Positions 14,576-24,274 are shown, numbered from the stretch's first letter. The stretch is DNA of 34,608 nucleotides from Enterovirga sp. (GCF_028290205.1 NZ_JAQGKF010000255.1:1-34608); one strand, 5' to 3'. The notes: generated by a model not told the origin, from the sequence alone. Program-made: numbers and translations.

Positions 14576-15991
14576 ATGCGACATATCTCGACGCGCGGCG
14601 ACGCGCCGGCGCTTTCCTTCACCGACGCCATGCTGGCCGGGCTCGCCCGCGACGGCGGCCTGTACGTCCCCGAGAGCTGGCCCCAGCTCGGCCAGGCCGA
14701 GATCGCGGCCTTCGCGGGACGGCCCTACGCGGAGGTCGCCGAGGCCGTGCTCTCCCGCCTCACTGGCGGGGAGTTCGAGCCCGCGACCCTGCGGGCCATG
14801 GTGGAAGCGGCCTATGCCACCTTCCGCCACCCCGCGGTCTGCCCGCTCGTCCAGATCGGCGACAACCTGTTCGTGCAGGAACTCTTCCACGGTCCCACGC
14901 TCGCCTTCAAGGACGTGGCCATGCAGCTTCTCGGCCGCATGATGGACGGCGCCCTCGCCGCCCGCGGCCGGCGCGCCACCATCGTGGGGGCGACCTCCGG
15001 CGACACCGGCAGCGCCGCGGTCTCGGCCTTCGAGGGCTCAGAGCGGGTGGACGTGTTCATCCTGTATCCGCACGGGCGGGTGTCGGAGGTGCAACGGCGG
15101 CAGATGACGAGTGTCGCGGCCCCCAACGTCCATGCGCTGGCGGTCGAGGGGTCGTTTGACGATTGCCAGGCGATCGTGAAGGCGCTGTTCGGCCGCCTTC
15201 CCTTCCGGGACGAGATGCAGCTCTCGGGGGTCAACTCCATCAACTGGGCCCGCATCGCCGCCCAGGCGGTCTATTACGTGACGGCCGCGGTGGCGCTTGG
15301 GGCGCCGCACCGGCCGGTCTCGTTCTCGGTTCCAACCGGAAACTTCGGCGACGTCCTGGCCGGCTGGGTGGCCAAGCGCATGGGCCTCCCGGTCGACCGG
15401 CTCCTGGTCGCCACCAACGCCAACGACATCCTGCCCCGCACCCTGGCGAGCGGCCGCTACGAAGTGGCCGGAGTGGTGCCGACAACGTCCCCGTCGATGG
15501 ACATCCAGATCTCCTCGAATTTCGAGCGGCTCCTATTCGAGGCGCATGGGCGGGATGCCGCCTCAGTGCGGCGGCTCATGTCCGGGCTCGCTCAGTCGGG
15601 CAGCTTCACCGTGGGCCACGAGCCTCTCGCGGCCATTCGCCAGGACATCGACGGCCGGGCGGTGTCCGAGGCGGATGTCGAGGGGGAAATCCGCCGGACC
15701 TGGCGCGAGGCCGGCTACCTGCTCGATCCCCACACCGCCATCGCGGTCTCGGCCGCCCGGGCCCGCCTGGCTGCCGACCCGGGCGTCCCAATGGTCGCGC
15801 TCGCGACCGCGCACCCGGCCAAGTTTCCGGACGCGGTCGAGCGAGCGACCGGCCTGCGGCCAGCCTTGCCGCCGCATCTCGCCGACCTCCTGACCCGGCC
15901 GGAGCGCCTCAGCGTCCTTCCGAACGACGTCACGGCCGTGGAAAGCTTCATCCGGCGTGAGGCGCGGGCCGTCCGGGACCCGGCCGCGTGA
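14576..15991 (+). CDS. thrC: Threonine synthase
   Basis: PLP-dependent threonine synthase (471 aa) converting O-phosphohomoserine to threonine. The start is ATG 14576 (MRHISTRGDAPALSFTDAMLAGLARDGGLYVPESW), the normal N-terminus; the frame is open upstream to 14399 but that part is Arg/Pro-rich. PLP lysine K112 lies in GPTLAFKDVAMQLLG. Further signatures are VGATSGDTGSAAVSAF, QRRQMTSVAAPNVHALAVEG, NSINWARIAAQAVYY and VPTGNFGDVLAGWVAKRMGLP, of the longer class (E. coli/yeast-like). Its TGA overlaps the GTG of the M16 peptidase, so the pair is translationally coupled, a conserved pairing in Rhizobiales. Confidence 0.97.
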   Translation: MRHISTRGDAPALSFTDAMLAGLARDGGLYVPESWPQLGQAEIAAFAGRPYAEVAEAVLSRLTGGEFEPATLRAMVEAAYATFRHPAVCPLVQIGDNLFVQELFHGPTLAFKDVAMQLLGRMMDGALAARGRRATIVGATSGDTGSAAVSAFEGSERVDVFILYPHGRVSEVQRRQMTSVAAPNVHALAVEGSFDDCQAIVKALFGRLPFRDEMQLSGVNSINWARIAAQAVYYVTAAVALGAPHRPVSFSVPTGNFGDVLAGWVAKRMGLPVDRLLVATNANDILPRTLASGRYEVAGVVPTTSPSMDIQISSNFERLLFEAHGRDAASVRRLMSGLAQSGSFTVGHEPLAAIRQDIDGRAVSEADVEGEIRRTWREAGYLLDPHTAIAVSAARARLAADPGVPMVALATAHPAKFPDAVERATGLRPALPPHLADLLTRPERLSVLPNDVTAVESFIRREARAVRDPAA

Positions 15992-17271
15992 GCCGCCCGG
16001 AAGCGTCGGAGCCGGACATCCGCACGGCCCAGCTGGCGAACGGCATCACGGTCGTGACCGAGGCTCTGCCCGGTGTGAAGACCGCCACCGTGGGGATCTG
16101 GGTCGCGGCCGGGTCGCGCCACGAGCGCGAGAACGAGCACGGCCTGTCCCACCTGATCGAGCACATGGCCTTCAAGGGCACCGAGCGGCGGAGCGCCCGC
16201 CGGATCGCGGAGGACATCGAGAACGTCGGCGGCGAGATCAACGCCGCGACCTCCACCGAGCTCACCAGCTACACGGCCCGGGTCCTCGGCGAGCATGCCG
16301 GGCTCGCTCTGGACGTGCTCGGGGACATCCTGACCGCGTCGGTGTTCGACAAGGTCGAACTCGCCCGGGAGGTGAACGTCATCCTCCAGGAATACGCGGC
16401 CGTGGAGGACACGCCGGACGACGTCGTCATGGACGCCTTCATGGAGCAGGCCTTTGCCGGGCAGGCGATCGGGCGGCCCATCCTGGGCCGGCCGGAAACC
16501 ATCGGCAGCTTCGATGCCGCCGCCATCCAGGCCTTCATGGCGCGCGAATACACGCCGGGCCGCATGGTTGTGGCCGCTGCGGGCGCGGTGGAGCACGAGG
16601 CGATTCTGGCGGAAGCCGAACGGGCCTTCGGGGCCATCCAGCCCCGCACGGCACCCGAGCTCCCCGTCGCCACTTATACGGGCGGCGAGAAGCGCCTCCG
16701 CCGCAAGCTCGAACAGGCCAACGTGGTGATCGGCCTACCGGGCGTGTCGTTCCGCGACCCGACCTATTTCAGCACCCACATGTTCGCCCAGGCCCTCGGC
16801 GGCGGCCTGACCTCGCGGCTCTGGCACGAGGTCCGCGAGACCCGGGGCCTCGCCTATTCCATCGACGCCTTCCACTGGCCCTTCAGCGATAGCGGCCTGT
16901 TCGGCATCGGGGCTGGGACTTCCCGGGAGGATTTGCCGGAGCTGATGGATGTCGTGACCGCGACCTCACGGGCGCTCGCGGCCGCTATCGAGGCCGAGGA
17001 ACTGACCCGCGCCAAGGCCCAGCTCAAGGTCTCCCTCCTGGCCGCTCTCGAAACACCGGGCGGCCGCATCGAGCGGGCGGCCCGGCAGCTTCTCGCCTGG
17101 GGCCGCATCATTCCGGCCGAGGACACCGTCGCCCTCGTGGACGCCGTCACCCTCGACGACGTGCGTGAGGCCGGCCGGCGCGTTCTCGACGGCCCGGTCA
17201 CCGTCGCGGCGATCGGACCCGTTCGCAGCCTGCCGACCGCCGCCCGGATCGCCTCGGCTTTCCGGGCCTGA
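15988..17271 (+). CDS. M16-family zinc metallopeptidase (processing-peptidase-like)
   Basis: 427-aa pitrilysin-family protease resembling the beta subunit of mitochondrial processing peptidase and bacterial PqqL/YmxG-type proteins. The inverted zinc motif H55-L-I-E58-H59 lies in HGLSHLIEHMAFKGT, followed by the downstream Glu region around DVVMDAFMEQAFAGQAIGRPILG, so the active site is complete. The C-terminal M16 domain contains LGGGLTSRLWHEVRETRGLAYSIDAF, a hallmark Arg/Tyr region. No signal peptide is evident, so it is probably cytoplasmic. GTG start at 15988 overlaps the thrC stop. Physiological substrate unknown. Confidence 0.94.
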   Translation: MSRPEASEPDIRTAQLANGITVVTEALPGVKTATVGIWVAAGSRHERENEHGLSHLIEHMAFKGTERRSARRIAEDIENVGGEINAATSTELTSYTARVLGEHAGLALDVLGDILTASVFDKVELAREVNVILQEYAAVEDTPDDVVMDAFMEQAFAGQAIGRPILGRPETIGSFDAAAIQAFMAREYTPGRMVVAAAGAVEHEAILAEAERAFGAIQPRTAPELPVATYTGGEKRLRRKLEQANVVIGLPGVSFRDPTYFSTHMFAQALGGGLTSRLWHEVRETRGLAYSIDAFHWPFSDSGLFGIGAGTSREDLPELMDVVTATSRALAAAIEAEELTRAKAQLKVSLLAALETPGGRIERAARQLLAWGRIIPAEDTVALVDAVTLDDVREAGRRVLDGPVTVAAIGPVRSLPTAARIASAFRA

Positions 17272-17423
17272 CCCTCTTTCAGCCGCAAAGACCCGGCACC
17301 CAGTCAAACCACTTTCCCCCGTCCGGTTTCCGGCTCGGCGATTTGCCCCGCGCTCGCCTTGCTGCCGGGGAGGTCCGCCGTTACGGAGGCCGGAGCCGGA
17401 CCAGCCCCGGACCCGTCCACACG

Positions 17424-20306
17424 TTGCGATCGCTCCCGCTCCTCGCCGCGCTTCTCGTCGCATGTCTCGGCACGGTCCTGCTGCCGCGGCCGGCTGCCGC
17501 CGTGGAGGCCGTGCGGGTGACGCCCCAGAACGTCGCGATCGATCTCACGCCGATGATCGAGCGCTACAATTCGAGTGGCGACCTCATTCAGATCTCCACG
17601 GCCCCCGGGCGTGACGGCATCGTCCGGCGCATCGCGGTCAAGGCGCGCGAATCCGGCACGAGCCCGGGCTGGATCGCCTTCGCACTCACCAATTCCTCGG
17701 ACGAGCAGATCGAGCGCCTGCTCGTCGCGCCGCATTTCCGGCTGGTCGGCTCCGGCCTCGTCTGGCCCGATCTGGGCGCCACCCGGATCGCCGCCATCAC
17801 GGCCAGCGAAGGCATCCGGCCGGAGCGGGAGCCGGCCCCCGACGCAGACCTGTTTCAGATCACGCTCGACCCCGGCACCACGGTCACCTTCGTGGCCGAG
17901 CTGGCCACCGCCGACGTCGGCCAAGTCTACTTGTGGGAGGCCGAGGCCTACAAGCAGAAGTTGAACGGCCTGACCCTCTACAAGGGCATCATCATCGGCA
18001 TCGCGGGGCTGCTGGCGCTGTTCCTGACCATCGTGTTCGTGGTCAAGGGCGCCCTGGTCTTCCCGGCCGCGGCCGCGCTCGCCTGGTCGGTGCTGGCCTA
18101 TGCCTGTATCGATTTCGGCTTCTTCCAGCGGGTGTTTCCGCTCGCCGAACAATCCGAGCGCATCTATCGGGCCGGCGCTGAGGCGGTGCTGGCCGCGACC
18201 CTGCTCGTGTTCCTGTTCGCCTATCTCAACCTCAACCGCTGGCACGTGCGCTACTCGACGGTCAGCCTCTTCCTGCTCGTCTTCCTGGCTGCCCTGATCG
18301 GCCTCTCCGTGGTCGATCCCCAGGTGGCGGCCGGGGTCGCCCGCATCTCCATCGCGGTGCTGGCGGTGGTCGGGCTGATCCTGGTTCTCAACCTCGCCTT
18401 TCACGGCTTCGACCGTGCCATCATGCTGATTCCGACCTGGCTGCTGCTGGTCGTGTGGGTCGGCGCGGCCGGGCTCACGGTGATGGGCCAACTCCGCAAC
18501 GACCTGGTCCAACCAGCCCTGATCGGGGGCCTCGTCCTCATCGTCATGCTGATCGGCTTTACGGTCATGCAGCATGCCTTTTCCGGCGGAACCATCGCGG
18601 GTTCGCTGGGCGGGGACGCCGAGCGCCGCGCCCTCGCGCTGACCGGCTCCGGCGACCTCGTCTTTGACTGGGACGTGACCGCCGACCGGGTCTGGGTGTC
18701 CGCCGAGCTGGAACAAAGCCTGGGCCTCAAGCGGGGGACCCTGGCCGGGGGCGCGAGCGACTGGCTCGACCATGTCCATGATCAGGACCGCGAGAAATAC
18801 AGAGCCGCGCTCGACGGCGTGATCGAGAATCGGCGCGGCCGCCTGGCCCAGGATTTCAGGCTGCGGGCCTCCGCCGGAACCTACCATTGGTACCGCCTCA
18901 AGGCCCGGCCGGTGGTGGGCAGCGGCGGCGAGGTGATCCGCATCATCGGAACGCTGTCCGACGTCACCCAGAGCAAGACTGCGGAGGAGCGGCTCCTGCA
19001 CGATGCGGTGCACGACAACCTGACGGGGCTGCCGAACCGGCACCTGTTCGTGGACCGGCTCGACGCGGTGCTGGCCATGACCAGCGGCGACGACACGTTC
19101 CGACCGACCGTGATCGCCATCGACCTCGACCGCTTCCGACACGTCAACGACTCGGTCGGTCACGCGGCCGGCGACTCCATCCTGCTCACCGCCTCGCGCA
19201 GGCTGTCCCGCCTCGTGCGGCCGCAGGATACGGTGGCCAGAGTGGCGGGCGACGAGTTCGCGATCCTGCTGCTCTCGGAGGGCCGGGAGGAGCGCATCGA
19301 CATCCTGGCCGAGCAGATCCGCCAGACCGTCTCGGCCCCGATCACCTACGCCGAGCGGGAGGTGTTCCTGACGGCCTCGATCGGCATAGCCCGGCATGAC
19401 CCAGCGGCCCGGGTCAAGGCCGAGGACGTCGTCCGCACGGCCGAAATCGCGGTGGCCCATGCCAAGCGGCTGGGTGGGGACCAGGTCGAGCGGTTCGACC
19501 CCTCCATGCGGCAGACGCGAAACAGCGACCGCCTCGGGCTCGAGGCCGACCTGCGCCGCGCCATCGACCGCGACGAACTGCGGGTCGCCTTCCAGCCCAT
19601 CGTGCGGCTGGAGGACCGGACCATCGCCGGCTTCGAGGCGCTGTTGCGGTGGGATCACCCCCGCTTCGGGGCCATCGGGCCGCAGACCTTCATCCCGATC
19701 GCCGAGGAGACCGGCCTCATCGTCGATCTCGGCCTGTTCGCGCTGGAGCGCACCGCCAAGGAGCTCGCGGCCTGGCAGAGGGCGCTCGAGGTCGACCCGC
19801 CGATCTTCGCCTCCGTCAACGTCTCCAGCCGCCAGTTGCTGAAGCAGGACCTCCTGCACGATCTCAAGACGGTGATCGCCCGCACGGGCGTCGCGCCGGG
19901 TTCGCTCAAGCTGGAGCTGACGGAGAGCCTGGTGATGGAGAACCCGGAATACGCGGCCCAGATCCTGAACCGCATCCGCGACCTCGGGGCCGGCCTGTCG
20001 CTGGACGATTTCGGCACGGGCTATTCCGCGCTGTCCTACCTGCAGCGCTTCCCGTTCGACACGATCAAGATCGACCAGAGCTTCGTGCGCGACCTCGCCC
20101 ACGGCAAGCCGGTGATCCTGCGCTCCATCGTCAAGCTGGCCCAGGAGCTCGGCATGGACGTGGTGGCCGAGGGCGCCGAGAGCGAGTCCGAGGCGATCGA
20201 GCTGTACCATATGGGCTGCGACTACGCGCAGGGCTTCGTCTTCGGCGAACCCATGACGATGGCCCAGGCCCGCCAGCTCGTCGGGGCCTCCGCGCCCGTC
20301 GCCTGA
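17424..20306 (+). CDS. Membrane PAS-GGDEF-EAL cyclic-di-GMP signalling protein
   Basis: 960-aa bifunctional-type c-di-GMP protein. A signal sequence (LRSLPLLAALLVACLGTVLLP) is followed by a periplasmic region (about 30-180), a multi-helix membrane block (about 185-390) in an arrangement like 7TMR-DISM sensors, a PAS domain (about 405-520, ending GTLSDVTQSK), GGDEF (about 525-680, starting HDNLTGLPNRHLF) and EAL (about 700-955). The GGDEF signature reads AGDEF near residue 607, a variant in which cyclase activity is not certain. The EAL core looks intact: FEALLRW, TESLVM, DDFGTGYSALSYLQRFPFDTIKIDQSFV, VAEGAES. Phosphodiesterase activity is thus likely. Start is uncertain; TTG 17424 is chosen for the signal peptide, TTG 17343 is the upstream alternative. 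Confidence 0.9.
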   Translation: MRSLPLLAALLVACLGTVLLPRPAAAVEAVRVTPQNVAIDLTPMIERYNSSGDLIQISTAPGRDGIVRRIAVKARESGTSPGWIAFALTNSSDEQIERLLVAPHFRLVGSGLVWPDLGATRIAAITASEGIRPEREPAPDADLFQITLDPGTTVTFVAELATADVGQVYLWEAEAYKQKLNGLTLYKGIIIGIAGLLALFLTIVFVVKGALVFPAAAALAWSVLAYACIDFGFFQRVFPLAEQSERIYRAGAEAVLAATLLVFLFAYLNLNRWHVRYSTVSLFLLVFLAALIGLSVVDPQVAAGVARISIAVLAVVGLILVLNLAFHGFDRAIMLIPTWLLLVVWVGAAGLTVMGQLRNDLVQPALIGGLVLIVMLIGFTVMQHAFSGGTIAGSLGGDAERRALALTGSGDLVFDWDVTADRVWVSAELEQSLGLKRGTLAGGASDWLDHVHDQDREKYRAALDGVIENRRGRLAQDFRLRASAGTYHWYRLKARPVVGSGGEVIRIIGTLSDVTQSKTAEERLLHDAVHDNLTGLPNRHLFVDRLDAVLAMTSGDDTFRPTVIAIDLDRFRHVNDSVGHAAGDSILLTASRRLSRLVRPQDTVARVAGDEFAILLLSEGREERIDILAEQIRQTVSAPITYAEREVFLTASIGIARHDPAARVKAEDVVRTAEIAVAHAKRLGGDQVERFDPSMRQTRNSDRLGLEADLRRAIDRDELRVAFQPIVRLEDRTIAGFEALLRWDHPRFGAIGPQTFIPIAEETGLIVDLGLFALERTAKELAAWQRALEVDPPIFASVNVSSRQLLKQDLLHDLKTVIARTGVAPGSLKLELTESLVMENPEYAAQILNRIRDLGAGLSLDDFGTGYSALSYLQRFPFDTIKIDQSFVRDLAHGKPVILRSIVKLAQELGMDVVAEGAESESEAIELYHMGCDYAQGFVFGEPMTMAQARQLVGASAPVA

Positions 20307-20337
20307 CGGAGCGGCAGCCCAAGGATCCTGTGATCCG

Positions 20338-20351
20338 GGCATCCGGTCGTC
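20338..20351 (+). repeat. Left copy of a 14-bp inverted repeat flanking the P1 peptidase gene
   Basis: GGCATCCGGTCGTC, exactly complementary to 21897-21910. It sits among repeated GATCC-containing words in the 113-bp gap before the peptidase gene (GGATCCTGTGATCCGG, GAGGATCCGG, CGATCCTGTC). Possibly members of a dispersed intergenic repeat family. Confidence 0.5.
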
Positions 20352-20419
20352 CGAGGATCCGGGTTTCCTGCGATCCTGTCACGGTTCGCGCTGCCAGCCG
20401 ATCGCCCGAGGGCCGCCGC

Positions 20420-21421
20420 ATGAGCCTCCTGAACCTCATCACCGATGTGCCCGGCCTGCTGGTCGGCCAAGCCGAGGACCGGCGCCTCGCGAGCGGGGTC
20501 ACGGTGCTGCTGTTCGACCGGCCCGCCGTGGCCTCGGTGGCCGTTCCGGGCGGGGCGCCCGGCAGCCGGGACACGCGCCTCCTGGACCCGGAGATGACCG
20601 TGCCGGCCGTGGACGCCCTGGTTCTGTCCGGAGGCTCCGCCTACGGCCTCGATGCCGCCTCGGGCGTCCAGGCCTGGCTGCGCGAGCGCGGCCGCGGGCT
20701 GCGGGTCGGGTCGGCCCTGGTGCCGATCGTGCCGCAGGCCATCTGCTTCGACCTCCTCAACGGCGGCGACAAGGACTGGGGCCGCTACCCGCCCTATAGG
20801 GAGCTCGCCTACGAGGCGGCCGGCAGGGCCGGCAGGGAGGTGGCTCTTGGCAGCGTCGGGGCCGGCCACGGGGCCACCACGGTCAATCTGAAGGGCGGCA
20901 CGGGGTCCGCCAGCGCTGTGACGGCGTCAGGCTTCACGGTCGGCGCCCTGGCGGTCGTGAACGCCATCGGCTCGGCCGTGGTCGGCGGCGGGCCGCATTT
21001 TTGGGCAGCGCCCTGGGAGAGGGGCGACGAGTTCGGTGGCCTGGGCAGCAAGGCTCGCCTCGATCCATCCGATCTCCGGCCAAGCTGGAAGGGCGCCAGG
21101 GTGAACGGCACCACCATCGCGGCCGTGGCGACGGACGCAGCCCTGACCCCGTCCGAGGCCAAGCGCCTGGCCGTGATGGCCACCGCGGGCCTCGCCCGGG
21201 CTCTGCGGCTCACCTTCGCGCCCTTCGACGGCGACACCGTCTTTGCAGCCGCGACCGGCACGAGACCGGGCCCGGCCGACCTCACCGAGTTGGGAGCGGA
21301 AGCGGCGGATTGCCTGGCCCGCGCGGTGGCCCGGGGCGTGTACGAGGCCACGGCGCTCAACCCGACGCAGCCACCGGGCTGGAAACAGATTTTTGGTGAG
21401 GACCTTGCAGCCGGAAGCTGA
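20420..21421 (+). CDS. P1 family peptidase (S58, DmpA/NylC-like N-terminal nucleophile hydrolase)
   Basis: 333-aa member of the DmpA-like self-cleaving hydrolases (aminopeptidase or endo-type amidase activities are known in the family). Start ATG 20420 gives the family N-terminus NLITDVPGLLVGQAED. Signatures include VTVLLFDRPAVASVAVPGGAPGSRDT, VDALVLSGGSAYGLDAASGV, GSVGAGHGATTVNLKGGTGSAS and the NGTTIAAVATDAALT segment. There the likely nucleophile of autoproteolysis is a Thr (T231 or T232) at the start of the small beta chain. No signal peptide, so cytoplasmic. Flanked by two copies of a 14-bp inverted repeat. The natural substrate cannot be read from sequence. Confidence 0.9.
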   Translation: MSLLNLITDVPGLLVGQAEDRRLASGVTVLLFDRPAVASVAVPGGAPGSRDTRLLDPEMTVPAVDALVLSGGSAYGLDAASGVQAWLRERGRGLRVGSALVPIVPQAICFDLLNGGDKDWGRYPPYRELAYEAAGRAGREVALGSVGAGHGATTVNLKGGTGSASAVTASGFTVGALAVVNAIGSAVVGGGPHFWAAPWERGDEFGGLGSKARLDPSDLRPSWKGARVNGTTIAAVATDAALTPSEAKRLAVMATAGLARALRLTFAPFDGDTVFAAATGTRPGPADLTELGAEAADCLARAVARGVYEATALNPTQPPGWKQIFGEDLAAGS

Positions 21422-21997
21422 GGCATCACTTGGAGCCAGCCAACGTCGTCTGTCAGGTGAGGACAGGACGCCAAATCATTGATATCGCCGGTGATTATGG
21501 GACAACTTAACGCAAAGGGAGAGGGCCCTTTAGCGGTGGCTGCAAAGGCTCAGGTTCCCGGCGAGCTTCCTGTGCCAGTCACTTGGTCCGGAAGGTTTTC
21601 TCCGTCCCGTCTCCCTCAACGGCCCGAAACCGCCGCGGCCGTTTCTCCTGCGCCCCTCGCCCTCGCTCTCCGGGGCTCGGGCCGGGTAGGCCGGCCTTCG
21701 CGCCAGGGGTGATGCACCCGCCGGCCGAGCGTTCCGGGCCCGGAAGAAACGCCCGGGGCCGCGCCGCCCTCCGCTGGCCGTCGGACCCCGGCCGCCGACC
21801 CTCACCGCACCGCGCGGGCTCGGCGCCCGGTCTCGCCCGCCCCGGTCGGCCGTCCCGGACCTCTCGGCTGGCCGTCCTGTGATCCGGTGATCGCACGACG
21901 ACCGGATGCCGTGATCCGGTTCTCGGCCGCGCTGGTTAACATCCTGTCAACGGGCGCCGCATTGCTCCGGCCCTCGCCCGCATGGTACCGGCGCGCG
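21422..21997. other. 576-bp intergenic region before rpe
   Basis: Long gap for this compact region. The first 140 bases are noticeably less GC-rich than the surroundings (for example AAATCATTGATATCG and GACAACTTAACGCAAAGG). The middle is very GC-rich and low in complexity. The last 110 hold the right copy of the 14-bp inverted repeat and two GTGATCCGGT words. Open frames here (such as 21479-21712) have Pro/Arg-rich composition, no recognisable family and no good ribosome-binding site, so I call none. Confidence 0.5.
21897..21910 (-). repeat. Right copy of the 14-bp inverted repeat flanking the P1 peptidase gene
   Basis: GACGACCGGATGCC, the exact reverse complement of 20338-20351, bordered on both sides by GTGATCCGGT. 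It lies about 90 bp before rpe and 1.56 kb from the left copy. Confidence 0.5.
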
Positions 21998-22687
21998 ATG
22001 TCCCCCCCTCCCCGCGTTCTCGTTGCTCCTTCGCTTCTGGCCGCCGATTTCGGGCGCTTCACCGATGAGGTGCAGGCCGTCGATGCGGCCGGGGCGGACT
22101 GGATCCATCTCGATGTGATGGACGGCCATTTCGTCCCGAACATCAGCTTCGGCCCCGATGTGGTGCGGGCCGTCCGGCGCGCGACGACGAAGCCGCTCGA
22201 CGTTCACTTGATGATCGCGCCGGCCGATCCCTACCTGGCCGCCTTCGCCGAGGCGGGCGCCGATCTCATCACCGTCCACGCCGAGGCGGGCCCGCACCTG
22301 CACCGGTCGCTGCAAGCCATTCGGGCCCTCGGCAAGAAGGCCGGGGTGGCGCTCAATCCGGGCACGCCGGCCGAGGCGGTCGAGCCGGTGCTCGAGCTGG
22401 TGGACCTCGTGCTCGTGATGACGGTCAATCCGGGCTTCGGGGGCCAGGTCTTCATCGAGTCGACCATGGAGAAGCTCAGGCGCCTGCGCACCATGGCGGC
22501 CGGCCGCGACATCCTGTTCGAGGTGGACGGCGGCATCACGGCCGAGACGGCACCAGCCGCCGCGGCGGCCGGAGCCAACGTCCTGGTGGCCGGCTCCGCC
22601 GTGTTCCGGGGCGGCCCCGAGCGCTACGGCACCGCGATCCAGGCGATCCGCGGCGCGGCCGAGCGCGCCTCGGGTCAGTGGGCCTAG
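21998..22687 (+). CDS. rpe: Ribulose-phosphate 3-epimerase
   Basis: Pentose-phosphate/Calvin-cycle epimerase interconverting ribulose 5-phosphate and xylulose 5-phosphate (229 aa, TIM barrel). Start ATG 21998 ([21 protein letters not shown]). Signatures are [65 protein letters not shown] and [13 protein letters not shown], containing the two metal-binding His and the catalytic Asp residues of the family. Normal length and complete. Followed by a 240-bp gap before purB in which I see no gene. Confidence 0.97.
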   Translation: MSPPPRVLVAPSLLAADFGRFTDEVQAVDAAGADWIHLDVMDGHFVPNISFGPDVVRAVRRATTKPLDVHLMIAPADPYLAAFAEAGADLITVHAEAGPHLHRSLQAIRALGKKAGVALNPGTPAEAVEPVLELVDLVLVMTVNPGFGGQVFIESTMEKLRRLRTMAAGRDILFEVDGGITAETAPAAAAAGANVLVAGSAVFRGGPERYGTAIQAIRGAAERASGQWA

Positions 22688-22927
22688 AGAACAAGGTCGG
22701 GCATCTGGTTCGCCCCGGACGGCGCGGCGGCACCGGTTGACGGCGCCCGCCGCATCGGCGACGCCCATGGCCAGAACCGGGCCGTCGGCTGCCGGCCGCC
22801 CCCGGGGCGACACGGGCCAGGACATCCGCCCGTCGGAACGTCTCGTCGGCACCCGCCAGCCGCAACGGTGGCCGGCGTCGACATCTCAGTCGCAAGTTGC
22901 GTCAACAGCCTTGGAGTGCGCTGCCCG

Positions 22928-24235
22928 ATGATCCCTCGCTACAGCCGCCCCGAGATGGCCGCGATCTGGTCCCCCGAGACGCGTTTCCGGATCTGGTTCG
23001 AGATCGAGGCGCACGCGACGAGCGCACTGGCCGAGCTCGGCATCGTTCCCAAGGAGGCGGCCGAGGCCGTCTGGAGCCGCGGCCGCGACGCCGTGTTCGA
23101 CGTGGCCCGGATCGACGAGATCGAGCGGGTCACCAAGCATGACGTCATCGCCTTCCTGACCCACCTGGCCGAGATCGTCGGCCCGGAGGCCCGCTTCGTC
23201 CATCAGGGCATGACCTCGTCGGACGTGCTCGACACCTGCCTGTCGGTCCAGCTCGTCCGCGCCTCCGACCTGCTGCTCGCCGATCTCGACGGGCTGCTCG
23301 AGGCGCTGAAGCGGCGGGCCTTCGAACACCGCATGACCCCGACCATCGGCCGGTCCCACGGCATCCATGCCGAGCCGGTCACCTTCGGGCTCAAGCTCGC
23401 GGGCTACCACGCCGAGTTCCAGCGCGCCCGCGCCCGCCTCGTCGCGGCCCGGGCCGAGATCGCGACCTGCGCCATCTCCGGCGCGGTCGGCACCTTCGCC
23501 AATATCGACCCGCGGGTCGAAGCCTACGTGGCCGAGCAGATGGGCCTCGCGGTCGAGCCCGTCTCGACGCAGGTCATCCCGCGCGACCGCCACGCCATGT
23601 TCTTCGCCACCCTGGGCGTGATCGCCTCGTCGGTGGAACGGCTGGCGATCGAGATCCGGCACCTGCAGCGCTCGGAGGTCTATGAGGCCGAGGAGTTCTT
23701 CTCCGAGGGCCAGAAGGGCTCCTCGGCCATGCCGCACAAGCGCAACCCGGTCCTGACCGAGAACCTCACCGGTCTCGCCCGCATGGTCCGGGCCTATGCC
23801 CTGCCGGCCATGGAGAACGTGGCGCTCTGGCACGAGCGGGACATCTCCCACTCCTCGGTCGAGCGCATGATCGGGCCGGACGCGACCGTCACCCTCGATT
23901 TCGCGCTGGCCCGTCTGGCCGGGGTGGTCGACCGGCTGGTCGTGTACCCGGAGAACATGCAGCGCAACCTCGACCGGTTGGGCGGGCTGGTCCACTCTCA
24001 GCGCGTGCTGCTCGCCCTGACCCAGAAGGGGGTCAGCCGCGAGGACGCCTACCGGCTGGTGCAGCGCAACGCGATGCCGGTCTGGCGCGGCCAAGGCGAC
24101 TTCCTCACCCTGCTGCGGGCTGACCCGGAGGTTTCGGCCGCCCTCTCAGGCGAGGAACTCGCGGAGCTGTTCGACCTCGGCTACCACCTGAAACACGTCG
24201 ACACGATCTTCGGCCGGGTGTTCGGGACGGCCTGA
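22928..24235 (+). CDS. purB: Adenylosuccinate lyase
   Basis: Purine biosynthesis enzyme (435 aa) cleaving adenylosuccinate to AMP and SAICAR to AICAR with release of fumarate. Start ATG 22928 ([23 protein letters not shown]) matches the family; the frame open to 22868 is not conserved-looking. Signature blocks are [28 protein letters not shown] with the catalytic His, and the flexible loop [22 protein letters not shown] carrying the catalytic Ser near residue 265. It is of the shorter Bacillus/Thermotoga-like class. A hairpin lies directly after the stop and the next gene is convergent. Confidence 0.98.
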   Translation: MIPRYSRPEMAAIWSPETRFRIWFEIEAHATSALAELGIVPKEAAEAVWSRGRDAVFDVARIDEIERVTKHDVIAFLTHLAEIVGPEARFVHQGMTSSDVLDTCLSVQLVRASDLLLADLDGLLEALKRRAFEHRMTPTIGRSHGIHAEPVTFGLKLAGYHAEFQRARARLVAARAEIATCAISGAVGTFANIDPRVEAYVAEQMGLAVEPVSTQVIPRDRHAMFFATLGVIASSVERLAIEIRHLQRSEVYEAEEFFSEGQKGSSAMPHKRNPVLTENLTGLARMVRAYALPAMENVALWHERDISHSSVERMIGPDATVTLDFALARLAGVVDRLVVYPENMQRNLDRLGGLVHSQRVLLALTQKGVSREDAYRLVQRNAMPVWRGQGDFLTLLRADPEVSAALSGEELAELFDLGYHLKHVDTIFGRVFGTA

Positions 24236-24253
24236 GGCCGACCGGCGTCGGCC
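24236..24253 (+). terminator. Hairpin directly after purB, possible terminator
   Basis: Perfect 7-bp stem GGCCGAC / GTCGGCC with a 4-nt loop immediately after the purB stop, in the 39-bp gap between the convergent purB and DUF2235 genes. No T-run follows, so it is not a canonical intrinsic terminator. Confidence 0.4.
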
Positions 24254-24274
24254 CCCGCCCCGGCCGGCCGCCTT

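Noticed and set aside
17304-20342. A 1012-codon open frame on the minus strand opposite the GGDEF-EAL gene
   Set aside because: Composition is that of an antisense shadow (strings of Asp/His/Arg/Gly), while the plus strand encodes clear PAS, GGDEF and EAL motifs.
21479-21712. 77-codon open frame in the gap before rpe
   Set aside because: No ribosome-binding site, low-complexity Pro/Arg/Gly composition, no recognisable motif.
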